A stretch of 38,038 bases of DNA from the NCBI RefSeq assembly GCF_002924365.1, contig NZ_PQWB01000030.1, forward strand, positions 1 through 38,038, given 5' to 3'. The notes beneath the pieces are model-generated. The model did no database searches. It saw only the letters and a program-made list of their open reading frames with translations, and had not been told where the DNA came from. Positions within the stretch are counted from its first letter, which is position 1, and each line of letters starts with the position of its first letter. This stretch comes from Chromobacterium alticapitis. Its GTDB lineage: Bacteria > Pseudomonadota > Gammaproteobacteria > Burkholderiales > Chromobacteriaceae. A program made the translations under genes and the position numbers. Positions 1-7,483 of the stretch are shown in pieces.

Positions 1-1
1 C

Positions 2-589
2 CAGGCCGCCCCTCAGCGGGCGGCCGCGCCGCAGCCCTCGGCGCCTGCTGAGCCAGACTTCCGCCAGCTGTTCCGCGATGCCAAGCCGCTGAAGACCGAC
101 AGCAAGCACCACCACGAGCCCCCCAAGCCCAAGCCCCGCCCGCGCAAGCCCAGCCAGGGCCCGGCGCTGCACACGGCCGCCTGCCAGGAAATCCTGCAGC
201 ACCAGATAGGCTGGTTCGAACCGATGGAGCAATTGCAGCAGTTCTCTCGCCCCGGCATGCCCGCGGCCACGCTGAAACGGCTGCGCCAGGGCAACTGGCC
301 TGTCTGCGCGCAGCTGGACCTGCACGGTTACAGCCGCCACCAGGCGCAAGACGCGCTGGCCCTGTTCATCCACCGCGCCCGTTCCCGCGGGCAATGCGTC
401 AAGGTCATCCACGGCAAGGGCTTCGGCTCGCCGCAAGGCGAACCTGTGCTGAAAAAGCTGGTGCGCAGCTGGCTGCAGCACCACCCGGACGTGCTGGCCT
501 TTTGCGAGGCGGAAGCCGGCGGCGGCTCAGGTTCCCTGCTGGTGCTGCTGCGCCGTCCCGCGCCCGGCGAAATCCGCGATGAAGGATAA
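2..589 (+). CDS. Smr-domain protein (5' end missing)
   Basis: The reading frame is open from the left edge, so the start lies outside the window; about 195 residues are visible. The first ~65 residues are rich in Pro, Lys, Arg and His and look disordered. The C-terminal ~90 residues form an Smr (small MutS-related) domain: the conserved LDLHG motif lies in the middle and the VIHGKG loop about 30 residues later, both typical of the family. Smr domains bind or nick nucleic acid; free-standing bacterial forms (YdaL/SmrA type) are reported DNA or RNA endonucleases. The specific role here is unknown. It ends 71 nt before the peroxiredoxin gene on the same strand. A weak promoter-like pair (GTGACA at 591, TAAGCT at 615) between them suggests the next gene may be separately transcribed. 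Confidence 0.85.
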   Translation, partial: QAAPQRAAAPQPSAPAEPDFRQLFRDAKPLKTDSKHHHEPPKPKPRPRKPSQGPALHTAACQEILQHQIGWFEPMEQLQQFSRPGMPAATLKRLRQGNWPVCAQLDLHGYSRHQAQDALALFIHRARSRGQCVKVIHGKGFGSPQGEPVLKKLVRSWLQHHPDVLAFCEAEAGGGSGSLLVLLRRPAPGEIRDEG

Positions 590-660
590 CGTGACAACCG
601 CAAGGCGAATCCGCTAAGCTCAAACCAAGGCGGACCCCTGCACACTACCAGGAGTTATGC

Positions 661-1113
661 ATGACAGGCACACCCTGCCCCGACTTCACCCTGCCCGGCA
701 CCGCCGGCGCCGACTTTCAGCTTTCCTCCAGCCGAAAACCGCTGGTGATCTACTTTTACCCCAAAGACAACACGCCCGGCTGCACCAACGAAAGCATGGC
801 CTTCCGCGATCTGCACGCCGAGTTCGCCGCGCTGGACGCGGAAATCGTCGGCATTTCCCGCGACAGCCTGAAGTCCCATCACAACTTCAAGGCCAAGCTG
901 GAGCTGCCGTTCGAACTGCTGTCCGACGGCGAGGAAACCGCCTGCAATCTGTTTGGCGTCATCAAGATGAAAAACATGTACGGCAAACAGGTGCGCGGCA
1001 TCGAGCGCAGCACCTTCGTCATCGGCAAGAATGGCGAGGTGGCGCGCGAATGGCGAGGCGTCAAAGTGCCCGGCCACGCTGAGGAGGTGCTGGCGTACGT
1101 CAAAACGCTGTAA
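661..1113 (+). CDS. Peroxiredoxin, PrxQ/Bcp type
   Basis: A thioredoxin-fold thiol peroxidase that reduces H2O2 and organic hydroperoxides in the cytoplasm. Its 150 residues match the usual Bcp length. The peroxidatic cysteine is C41 in the motif TPGCTNE, and the active-site Arg is expected in GIERSTF. In Bcp proteins of the E. coli kind the resolving cysteine lies five residues after the first; here that position (46) is Met. The only other cysteines are C6 and C95 (in ETACNLFGV). The enzyme is therefore either 1-Cys or uses C95, as other PrxQ subtypes use a distant resolving cysteine. The start is supported by AGGAG a few bases upstream. The PhoH gene follows 57 nt downstream and is probably cotranscribed. 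Confidence 0.93.
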   Translation: MTGTPCPDFTLPGTAGADFQLSSSRKPLVIYFYPKDNTPGCTNESMAFRDLHAEFAALDAEIVGISRDSLKSHHNFKAKLELPFELLSDGEETACNLFGVIKMKNMYGKQVRGIERSTFVIGKNGEVAREWRGVKVPGHAEEVLAYVKTL

Positions 1114-1170
1114 CGGTTGTATCCGCCCGGCCAGCCGGCCGGGCAGCGACATGAACAAGGGGACCACATC

Positions 1171-2574
1171 ATGGCCGGCCGCAAAAAGACCAATTCGTGC
1201 AAACTGTTTGTCCTGGACACCAACGTTCTTCTGCACGACCCCACCTGTCTATACCGCTTCGAAGAACACGATGTGTTCATCCCCATCATCACGCTGGAAG
1301 AACTGGACACCCACAAGAAGGGCATGTCCGAGGTGGCGCGCAACGCCCGCCAGGCCAGTCGCTTCCTCGACGATATCATCAGCGGCAATGAGTTGAACAT
1401 TGCCGAAGGCATTCCCCTGAAGAACGCCAGCCGCGACGCCGCCAGCGGCAAACTGATCCTGCAGACCCAAGCCATCAATGGCGCTCTCCCCTCCTCTCTA
1501 CCCGTCGGCAAAGCCGACAACCAAATTCTCGGCATCGTGATGGCGCTTAAAAATCTCCATCAGGAGCGCGCCGTCATTCTGGTGTCCAAAGACATCAATA
1601 TGCGGATCAAGGCCCGCGCGCTGGGTCTGGAGGCGGAAGACTACTTCAACGACAAGGTGCTGGAAGACACCGACCTGCTGTACACCGGCACCCGCGAGAT
1701 CGATCAGGCGTTCTGGGAACGCAACGGCAAGGACATCCAGTCCTGGCAGGAGCATGGCCGCAGCTATTACCAGCTGGCAGGCCCCGACGTGGCCAGCCTC
1801 TACGTCAACCAGCTGCTATGGCAGGAGGGGGAGAAACCGTTCCAAGCCCGCGTGATCAAGCTGGAAGGCAAGAGCGCGGTGCTGGAGACGCTGAAAGATT
1901 ACAGCCACAGCAAGAACAATGTCTGGGGCATCATCGCCCGCAACCGCGAACAGAATTTCGCGCTGAACATGCTGATGGACCCGAACGTGGACTTCGTCTC
2001 GCTGCTAGGCCAGGCCGGCACCGGCAAGACGCTGCTCACGCTGGCGGCGGGTTTGGCGATGACGCTGGAGCAGAAGATCTACAGCGAAATCATCATGACC
2101 CGCGTCACCGTGCCGGTGGGCGAGGACATCGGCTTCCTGCCCGGCACCGAGGAAGAGAAAATGGCGCCGTGGATGGGCGCGCTGGAAGACAACCTCGACG
2201 TGCTGAACAAGAGCGACGATGACGGCGGCGACTGGGGCCGCGCCGCGACGCGCGACCTGATCCGCAGCCGCATCAAGGTGAAAAGCCTGAACTTCATGCG
2301 CGGCCGCACTTTCCTCAACAAATACCTGATCATAGACGAGGCGCAAAACCTGACGCCCAAGCAGATGAAAACGCTGATCACCCGCGCCGGCCCCGGCACC
2401 AAGGTAGTCTGCCTGGGCAATGTCAGCCAGATCGACACCCCCTATTTGACGGAGGGCAGTTCCGGCCTGACCTATGTGGTGGACCGCTTCAAGGGCTGGG
2501 ACCACTCGGCCCACATCACGCTGCAGCGCGGCGAGCGCTCGCGCCTGGCCGACTACGCCGGCGAGGTGCTGTAA
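1171..2574 (+). CDS. PhoH family protein with N-terminal PIN domain
   Basis: A 467-residue protein of the PhoH2 type. The N-terminal PIN ribonuclease-like domain begins around LFVLDTNVLL (D16 is the first acidic metal ligand) and spans roughly residues 10-150. The C-terminal PhoH ATPase domain has Walker A GQAGTGKT at 280-287 and Walker B LIIDEAQ (D389, E390). PIN-PhoH fusions are described as RNA helicase/ribonuclease proteins; the physiological role is poorly defined. I chose ATG 1171 because an AAGGGG ribosome-binding site lies about 8 nt before it and the PIN fold begins directly after. An in-frame TTG at 1117 has no such support. A perfect hairpin just after the stop closes the unit. Confidence 0.93.
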   Translation: MAGRKKTNSCKLFVLDTNVLLHDPTCLYRFEEHDVFIPIITLEELDTHKKGMSEVARNARQASRFLDDIISGNELNIAEGIPLKNASRDAASGKLILQTQAINGALPSSLPVGKADNQILGIVMALKNLHQERAVILVSKDINMRIKARALGLEAEDYFNDKVLEDTDLLYTGTREIDQAFWERNGKDIQSWQEHGRSYYQLAGPDVASLYVNQLLWQEGEKPFQARVIKLEGKSAVLETLKDYSHSKNNVWGIIARNREQNFALNMLMDPNVDFVSLLGQAGTGKTLLTLAAGLAMTLEQKIYSEIIMTRVTVPVGEDIGFLPGTEEEKMAPWMGALEDNLDVLNKSDDDGGDWGRAATRDLIRSRIKVKSLNFMRGRTFLNKYLIIDEAQNLTPKQMKTLITRAGPGTKVVCLGNVSQIDTPYLTEGSSGLTYVVDRFKGWDHSAHITLQRGERSRLADYAGEVL

Positions 2575-2585
2575 ACCGCGCCAAG

Positions 2586-2621
2586 AATAACGGCGCCATC
2601 TTGAACGATGGCGCCGTTATT
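2586..2621. terminator. Perfect 15-bp hairpin, convergent terminator
   Basis: The arms at 2586-2600 and 2607-2621 are perfectly complementary with a 6-nt loop. The hairpin lies 11 nt after the phoH stop and 11 nt beyond the stop of the convergent small gene. Its ends are A/T-rich (AATAAC and GTTATT), so it can serve both strands, although the T-tract after it is poor. Confidence 0.8.
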
Positions 2622-2632
2622 CGCTTTCCCGC

Positions 2633-2989
2633 TCAGCACAGCTCGTCGTCTTCCGGCCCGAGCAAACGTCGGCAATACGCAATCAGGCACAGTACGCCCA
2701 CACCCAGCAGCAGCAAGTCCAGCGCGAACCACTGTTTGGCGTCGCGCATTTTTTCGCTGCGCGACATCAGTTCGCCCGCCTCCCTCAGCTGCGCCATATT
2801 CTCGCCGGCGGCGGCCGAAGCCTCCTGCCGCCCCCCCTGCCGGGCCTCATCGGCGCATGCCCCCGCCTCAGGGCAGGCCTGACGCACCGCCGCCGCGGAG
2901 CTTTCCGCATACCATCGCGGCACGCCGCCCTGGCACTCTCCGGCCAGCATGCCTAAAACACATGCCGCGCCCACCACAATCCTGAACAT
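2633..2989 (-). CDS. Small exported protein with C-terminal membrane segment, unknown function
   Basis: 118 residues, not recognised. Residues 1-20 form a signal-peptide-like hydrophobic start; LAGEC could be a weak lipobox with Cys at 19. The middle is Ala/Glu/Gln-rich and probably helical. A hydrophobic segment rich in Leu (WFALDLLLLGVGVLCLIAY) lies at about 87-105, followed by an Arg-rich stop-transfer and an acidic tail. This predicts an anchored protein with a short cytoplasmic end. The ribosome-binding site is weak. A shorter - strand ORF overlaps it (2868-3101), but this frame has the more protein-like layout. It is convergent with phoH across a shared hairpin. Confidence 0.5.
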   Translation of the reverse strand: MFRIVVGAACVLGMLAGECQGGVPRWYAESSAAAVRQACPEAGACADEARQGGRQEASAAAGENMAQLREAGELMSRSEKMRDAKQWFALDLLLLGVGVLCLIAYCRRLLGPEDDELC

Positions 2990-3211
2990 ATTCCCAATAC
3001 CGACAGCCGCGCATCCTCAAAACAACAATCGCCGCCGGAATGCGTCCGAACGGCGATGCAAAACCGGCCACGCGCCGGCTTCCTTCTTTTGCGACAAGCA
3101 CTTGCCGCCGCGAACATTCTTTAACAACTTCGCCTGCGGGTCAAATTGACCAAGCCCGCCAGGACAAGAGCGCGGCACTCATGCAACAAAAACGATAATG
3201 GAATATTGCTA
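2990..3211. other. Intergenic region, no gene seen
   Basis: This 222-bp stretch separates the small membrane protein from the formyltransferase-like gene, which reads toward it. Open frames here are short and lack ribosome-binding sites. The promoter of the small gene should be here, but I see no convincing -35/-10 pair. Confidence 0.4.
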
Positions 3212-4072
3212 TCAGCGACGGCCCCTGCCCGTCACGGCGTCCGGACCGTAAAGGCTCCACTCGCTGATCAGCAGCATGCCGTCGGCCGTGGCCACCAGCA
3301 ATTGTTCGGACTGCGAATAAATCACCGCTCCCGCGGCGAAGCCATGCGACTCCACCCAGCCTTCGGCGCGATGGATGAAGATAGTGACGTTGTTGATGGT
3401 CGCCGCGCATTCGAAATCGCCGAAAGCTCGGAGCTGTCGCAACAGCTCGGCCGTAGTCCGCTTGAAGTCCAGCACCCGGTCCTGATCCGTCCACAAAGGC
3501 CAGTAACTGCCGCCTTCGCCTTGCGGCCAGGCTTCGCCCCACAGCCGCTGGAATTGATTGGCCACCTGATGGCTAAGCCTATGCAGCGCCAGCTGCAGCT
3601 TGAAATCCAGCATTTGATGGCTGTCTGCCTCGCCCAGGGGAAAAATCTCCTGCGCCAGGATATCTCCGGTATCGAATTCCGGCCCCACTTTATGGCAGCT
3701 CACCCCCCACTCTCGGCGCCCTTCCAGCAAGGCCCGCACCTGCGGGTACGGCCCCCGCCCCAACGGCAGCGGCGAGGGATGGAAATTGACGGCGTACTTC
3801 AGATGCGGCGTCCAATCCGGAATGCGCCAATTGTAGCTGGCCACCAACAGCGCCTCGCAGCCCATGTCGGCCAGCTCTTCCAGATCGTGCGGACGCATGG
3901 GCGACAACTGCAGCGGCAGTTTGCGCTGCTCGGCGAACGCGACCGAGGCCTTATGATGGTGCATCTTGTGATCCACCGGCGTGCAAAACATCTTCAAAGG
4001 CTCCCAGCCGGCCTGCATGAATACATCCAGCACCGGCTTGAAGCGGTCGGACAGGGTGATGGCGAAGCGCAT
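3212..4072 (-). CDS. Formyltransferase-family protein (Fmt-like), substrate unknown
   Basis: About 286 residues with the fold signature of folate-dependent formyltransferases. The motif NFHPSPLPLGRGPYP (N96, H98) and EFDTGD (D134) match the catalytic Asn-His-Asp set of Fmt and related enzymes. The C-terminal third is reminiscent of the Fmt C-terminal domain but short. It resembles proteins annotated as methionyl-tRNA formyltransferase-like, yet the sequence between the motifs is not that of a housekeeping Fmt, so I do not assign tRNA as substrate. The chosen start gives MRFAITLSDRF; in-frame ATGs at 4105 and 4114 are possible, and a GAGGGGG stretch sits between the two. It lies 122 nt downstream of an aminotransferase gene on the same strand and could be cotranscribed with it. 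Confidence 0.8.
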   Translation of the reverse strand: MRFAITLSDRFKPVLDVFMQAGWEPLKMFCTPVDHKMHHHKASVAFAEQRKLPLQLSPMRPHDLEELADMGCEALLVASYNWRIPDWTPHLKYAVNFHPSPLPLGRGPYPQVRALLEGRREWGVSCHKVGPEFDTGDILAQEIFPLGEADSHQMLDFKLQLALHRLSHQVANQFQRLWGEAWPQGEGGSYWPLWTDQDRVLDFKRTTAELLRQLRAFGDFECAATINNVTIFIHRAEGWVESHGFAAGAVIYSQSEQLLVATADGMLLISEWSLYGPDAVTGRGRR

Positions 4073-4194
4073 GGCATCCACTTTTAAGAAGGCAAGCGGG
4101 GACATCCCCCTCATGGCATGGTTATACCACCGGCTTTCCGCAAGCCCGACTGGATGACACGCAAATTAACAGAAGCCCGCACCCACGCTACAAA

Positions 4195-5553
4195 TTACGC
4201 TGCGCGCGCCGCGTCCAACCAATCCGCAAACGTCGCCAGCAATCTCGCCACATCCTGCTCGGCAGTTTGCGGGCTGAGCAGCAGCATATTGTGGAACGGC
4301 GTGATCAATAGCCCGCGATTCAGCAGAAACAGATGGATGCATTGCTCCAGCTCCGCGTCCTGCCCGGCCTTGGCCTCGCTGCCGTTGCGCGGTAGTTGCG
4401 GCGTAAACTGGAATTCGCAGCGCGCGCCTAAGCGCGTCACGCACCAGGATAGGCCATGACGGACGAACAACTCGCGCAGGCCTCGCTCCAGCTCGGCTGC
4501 GCGGTCCAACATGATTTGGTAGTTACCCTCAGTCATCACCTCGGTCAGAGTGGCACGCATCGCCGCGCAGGCCAGGCGGTTGGCGCTGAGCGTCGTGCCT
4601 ATGCCGGAATGCCCCGGCGGCGCGGCGCGCTTGGCCTGCTGCGCGCTCTCCGCCAGCTCGGCGCTGAAGCCATAGGCGGCCGCGGGCAGCCCGCCAGCCA
4701 GCGGCTTGCCCAGCACCAGCATGTCCGGCCGCAAGCCATGCGCGGCGGCGTAACCGCCGGGACCGCAGCTGATGGTATGGGTTTCATCCAGCAGCAACAG
4801 GCTGCCATGCCGGCGGATGAGGGCTTGCGCCTCCTCCCAGTAGCCTCGCTCGGGCAGCACCATGCCGATATTGGTCATAGCCGGCTCGGCCAGCACGCAG
4901 GCGACGCGGCCATCGGCGAGCGCCTCGTCGAGCGCGGCCAAATCGTTGAACTCCACCACCAGGGTGTGTTCAGTCAGATCGTAAATCTGGCCCAGCAGGC
5001 TGGCCCGCTGCCTGGCCTCCCCATCCTCCAGATCGACGAACACATCATCTACCGTGCCATGGTAGCAGCCATTGAACACCACGATCCGGTCCCGCCCCGT
5101 CGCCGCGCGCGCCCAGCGTATGGCGAAGCGATTGGCGTCGCTTGCCGACAGCGCGAACTGCCACACCGGCAGACCAAAGCGCCGCGCCAGCTCTTCCGCC
5201 ACCCATAGCGCATCCTCGCCTGGCAGCATGGTCGTCATGCCCCTGGCCGCTTCGCGGGCGATGGCCTCAGCCACCGGCACCGGCGAGTGGCCGAACATCG
5301 CGCCGGTGTCGCCCAGGCAGAAGTCCGCATAGCGATGGCCATCGACATCGACCAGTTCGGCGCCGCGCGCCTCCGCCACAAACAAGGGGCTAGGCGTCGG
5401 CCAGTCGCTCATCCAGTGCAGCGGCACGCCGAACAGCAGCCGGGAGGCGGCTTGTTCCGACAGGGCCCTCGCCCGCGGGCGCGCGGCCAGGAAATCGCGC
5501 TTCTCCCGCTCATGCAGTTCTCGCGCCCTATTGAGATCAATGCCATGCCGCAT
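4195..5553 (-). CDS. Class III PLP aminotransferase, glutamate-1-semialdehyde aminomutase-like
   Basis: 452 residues, class III (fold type I) aminotransferase. The sequence has the expected glycine-rich region, LLLLDETHT for the pyridine-binding Asp, and LGKPLAGG, whose Lys283 should form the Schiff base with PLP. Overall layout resembles glutamate-1-semialdehyde 2,1-aminomutase (HemL) and relatives. However, the N-terminal ~45 residues are extra and several HemL landmarks are altered (for example the Lys motif is KPLAGG rather than KVIGGG). A heme-biosynthetic role is therefore unlikely and the substrate is unknown. ATG 5553 was chosen over an upstream TTG because no ribosome-binding site precedes the TTG; GAGG lies 11 nt before the ATG. 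A - strand terminator separates it from the repressor gene upstream. Confidence 0.85.
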   Translation of the reverse strand: MRHGIDLNRARELHEREKRDFLAARPRARALSEQAASRLLFGVPLHWMSDWPTPSPLFVAEARGAELVDVDGHRYADFCLGDTGAMFGHSPVPVAEAIAREAARGMTTMLPGEDALWVAEELARRFGLPVWQFALSASDANRFAIRWARAATGRDRIVVFNGCYHGTVDDVFVDLEDGEARQRASLLGQIYDLTEHTLVVEFNDLAALDEALADGRVACVLAEPAMTNIGMVLPERGYWEEAQALIRRHGSLLLLDETHTISCGPGGYAAAHGLRPDMLVLGKPLAGGLPAAAYGFSAELAESAQQAKRAAPPGHSGIGTTLSANRLACAAMRATLTEVMTEGNYQIMLDRAAELERGLRELFVRHGLSWCVTRLGARCEFQFTPQLPRNGSEAKAGQDAELEQCIHLFLLNRGLLITPFHNMLLLSPQTAEQDVARLLATFADWLDAARAA

Positions 5554-5617
5554 CGCTATGAACGCCTCGCCAGGAAGTATGGAATACCCAGTATGCCAAA
5601 ACGCGCCGGCAAATGAC

Positions 5618-5649
5618 AAAAGGCCCGAAGCGCGCGTGCGCCTCGGGCC
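5618..5649 (-). terminator. Rho-independent terminator of the KorA-like gene
   Basis: Arms 5622-5633 and 5638-5649 pair over 12 bp with a 4-nt loop. The single irregular pair is G-U on the - strand RNA and a mismatch on the + strand, which fits - strand function. The run at 5618-5621 gives four U residues after the stem. Confidence 0.75.
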
Positions 5650-5672
5650 AATTCACTGCAATGAACGAGAAA

Positions 5673-5888
5673 TCAGCGCAAGGGCAAATGCCCGGACAGC
5701 GTGTTCAGTTGTGTGAGGGCGCGGCGAAACCGCGCGTGCGCGCGGGACACGGTCGACTCGCTGATGTCCATTTGCTGGGCGGCGAAATACCCGGTCATGC
5801 CCTCCACCTCCATCAGCCACACGGCTTCGCGCGAGCGCTTTTTCATGCCGATCAGATCGGCCACCACATTGAAATCGTCTAGCTTCAT
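5673..5888 (-). CDS. KorA/TrfB-like helix-turn-helix repressor
   Basis: 71 residues. A helix-turn-helix lies at about residues 33-55: the stretch with YFAAQQMDISESTVSRAHARFR reads as recognition helix STVSRAHARF preceded by the first helix. The pattern RSREAVWLMEVEGMT before it closely parallels the TrfB/KorA domain of IncP plasmid repressors. KorA proteins are about 100 residues with a C-terminal dimerisation helix; this one is shorter. Very strong ribosome-binding site (GGGGAGG, 5 nt before ATG). It has its own terminator and is not next to plasmid genes. A 12-bp inverted repeat upstream (5955-5966) is a candidate operator for autoregulation. The family assignment is by pattern only. Confidence 0.75.
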   Translation of the reverse strand: MKLDDFNVVADLIGMKKRSREAVWLMEVEGMTGYFAAQQMDISESTVSRAHARFRRALTQLNTLSGHLPLR

Positions 5889-5954
5889 GCATGCCTCCCC
5901 ATCTCTTCTCGGTCCCCGGCTTCAGCCGGCAAGCAAAACATGCCCTGCTTCTCC

Positions 5955-5966
5955 AGCATAGATGCT
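5955..5966 (-). promoter_or_regulatory. 12-bp inverted repeat overlapping a putative promoter of the KorA-like gene
   Basis: AGCAT-AG-ATGCT is a perfect inverted repeat 67 nt upstream of the repressor's start. On the - strand it overlaps a TATGCT that could act as -10, with TTGCGC 18 nt upstream as -35. The length is that of a KorA operator, but the sequence is not the IncP operator. Autoregulation is inference. Confidence 0.4.
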
Positions 5967-6066
5967 AGCGGCCATCTTGCGCAAACCCGCAGGAATGGCG
6001 ACAGCGCATGCGCTGGCAAAGTCCCGCCTGCGCTAGAATGAAAATGATTTTTCCTTAGGAGCGGAC

Positions 6067-6282
6067 ATGATCAGCGATGACGAAAAACTGTCATACACCT
6101 TCTCCTGCCCCAAATGCCATAGCAAGATCGCGTTGAGCAGCACAGTAGGCCGAATCGAACAGCACCTCAAAGCGCATGATCTGGTTTTTCATTGCATGCG
6201 CTGCAAACGCGATCGCAACGCCATGGATCAGGATTACGAGATGCTGGCGCAAAGGCTGCGCGAAAAAGGCCGGGATATCTGA
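6067..6282 (+). CDS. Small double-CxxC (zinc-ribbon-like) protein
   Basis: 71 residues, unknown. Two CxxC knuckles, CPKC near residue 14 and CMRC near residue 43, are about 26 residues apart and probably bind one zinc. After them comes a charged helix ending in LREKGRDI. The start is well supported by TTAGGAGCGGAC before the ATG, and a TAGAAT (6034-6039) may be its -10. It is divergent from the KorA-like repressor across a 178-bp gap that contains the candidate operator, so the repressor may also control it. It converges with the CHAD gene. No function can be assigned from sequence. Confidence 0.65.
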   Translation: MISDDEKLSYTFSCPKCHSKIALSSTVGRIEQHLKAHDLVFHCMRCKRDRNAMDQDYEMLAQRLREKGRDI

Positions 6283-6373
6283 CTCTCCCGCCAATCCGGG
6301 CGGCAGTCGCGCAGCAAGCTCATGCACTCGCGGCCAATATCAGAAGGCGCCTACGGCTTGCAGTCGGCTCCGC

Positions 6374-7297
6374 CTAGCGCCAGAAGGGATGCGCCTCGCG
6401 CAAAGCCTGCAGGGCGCCTGCCATCCCGGCGCCATCAAACGGGCCTTGCCGCGCCAGCTCGCGACAGAGCCTCTCCGCCTCCGCTGCCAATCCTGGGCGA
6501 TTTTCCGAGCAACGCCGCAACAGGACCGACGCCGCGCGGCTATCGTTGATCTCTCCCAGCATCTGCTGCGCCTGCAGCAAAGGCGCCAGGTAGCGCCGCA
6601 CCTGCTTGCGCGGATAGAGGCTGCTGAAAAACTCCACGGAATAGCGCAGCTTTTTCGCGCGCTTGCGCAGCTCGTGCCTTTCATCCGCATCCAGCTCATT
6701 CCACCGTTCCGCCAAGCCGCCCACCCCTCTCCAGCTGCGGCTCAATGATCGCGCGGCGAATCCCGAGCGCCTGCCCAGCTCGCCGTCCCGCGCCTTGCTA
6801 GGCTGGTTCATCCTCTCCAGCAAGGACAGGCACCACGCGGCAAACGCGGGAGAGCACAAAGCCGCCCTGGCTTGCGCCCGAGCTGACTCGCGCAAGCGCT
6901 CCAGTTCCCGACGCAGCGATGCCGCCTTGCGATTGCCATTATCCGCCAGCCCAGTCTGCGGCAAGGTTTCCAGCAGCAATACGTCCAGATCGCGCAGCTG
7001 TCCAAGCACGCTCGCCAAGCGCCGCGCCTCCGCCATGACGGATCGCCAACCTTTTCCTCTGATCAATGGACGAAAAGCTTGACCGGCCGCCCTGAGCCGC
7101 CTCAGCGCCACCCTAGCCTGATGCACGCACTCTGGATCGTCTCCCACCAGCACACCGGACACATTGGCCGATAGATGGCGCAAACTTTCCAGCATTACGC
7201 GGCGCAAAGCGCGCCGCGGCGTCATTTCGGCGCGCAAGATCGGCAAATGCGCGCGCGACGCGCTAGGCAGCGCGCCCCTGGAAAATAGCGACGGCAT
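6374..7297 (-). CDS. CHAD-domain protein
   Basis: 307 residues. Conserved-histidine alpha-helical domain (CHAD): repeated amphipathic helices rich in Arg with the typical features VHQARVALRRLRAA, LGQLRDLDVL and a second-half repeat HELRKRAKKLRYSVEFF. CHAD domains bind inorganic polyphosphate and are often fused to an N-terminal CYTH (triphosphate tunnel) domain; here there is no CYTH domain, only a ~45-residue lead. ATG 7297 has a near-ideal ribosome-binding site (GAGGGGAGGG) directly upstream; an earlier in-frame start exists but is less supported. It lies alone between the zinc-ribbon gene and the cys terminator. Confidence 0.87.
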   Translation of the reverse strand: MPSLFSRGALPSASRAHLPILRAEMTPRRALRRVMLESLRHLSANVSGVLVGDDPECVHQARVALRRLRAAGQAFRPLIRGKGWRSVMAEARRLASVLGQLRDLDVLLLETLPQTGLADNGNRKAASLRRELERLRESARAQARAALCSPAFAAWCLSLLERMNQPSKARDGELGRRSGFAARSLSRSWRGVGGLAERWNELDADERHELRKRAKKLRYSVEFFSSLYPRKQVRRYLAPLLQAQQMLGEINDSRAASVLLRRCSENRPGLAAEAERLCRELARQGPFDGAGMAGALQALREAHPFWR

Positions 7298-7422
7298 AAT
7301 CCCTCCCCTCGCGACCCCACCCTTCATCATGAGCGCGCACGCCCAAACATGGCAAGCGCGGCAGGGCCTGGCCGATCCGCGAGCCATATGAAATCAAAGC
7401 GGCGGAACTGGATGCCAAAATG

Positions 7423-7456
7423 AAAAACGGGTCCGCCGACGCACGTCGGCGGACCC
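7423..7456 (-). terminator. Terminator of the cysDN unit
   Basis: Perfect 12-bp stem (7429-7440 with 7445-7456) and a 4-nt loop. On the - strand it is followed by G and five T residues. It begins 28 nt after the cysN stop. Confidence 0.9.
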
Positions 7457-7483
7457 TGGCGGGAAGCGTGCGAGCGCAACGTA

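Noticed and set aside
13-645. Frames opposite and alternative to the Smr gene
   Set aside because: The + frame with LDLHG and VIHGKG motifs is the real gene; the others are shadows.
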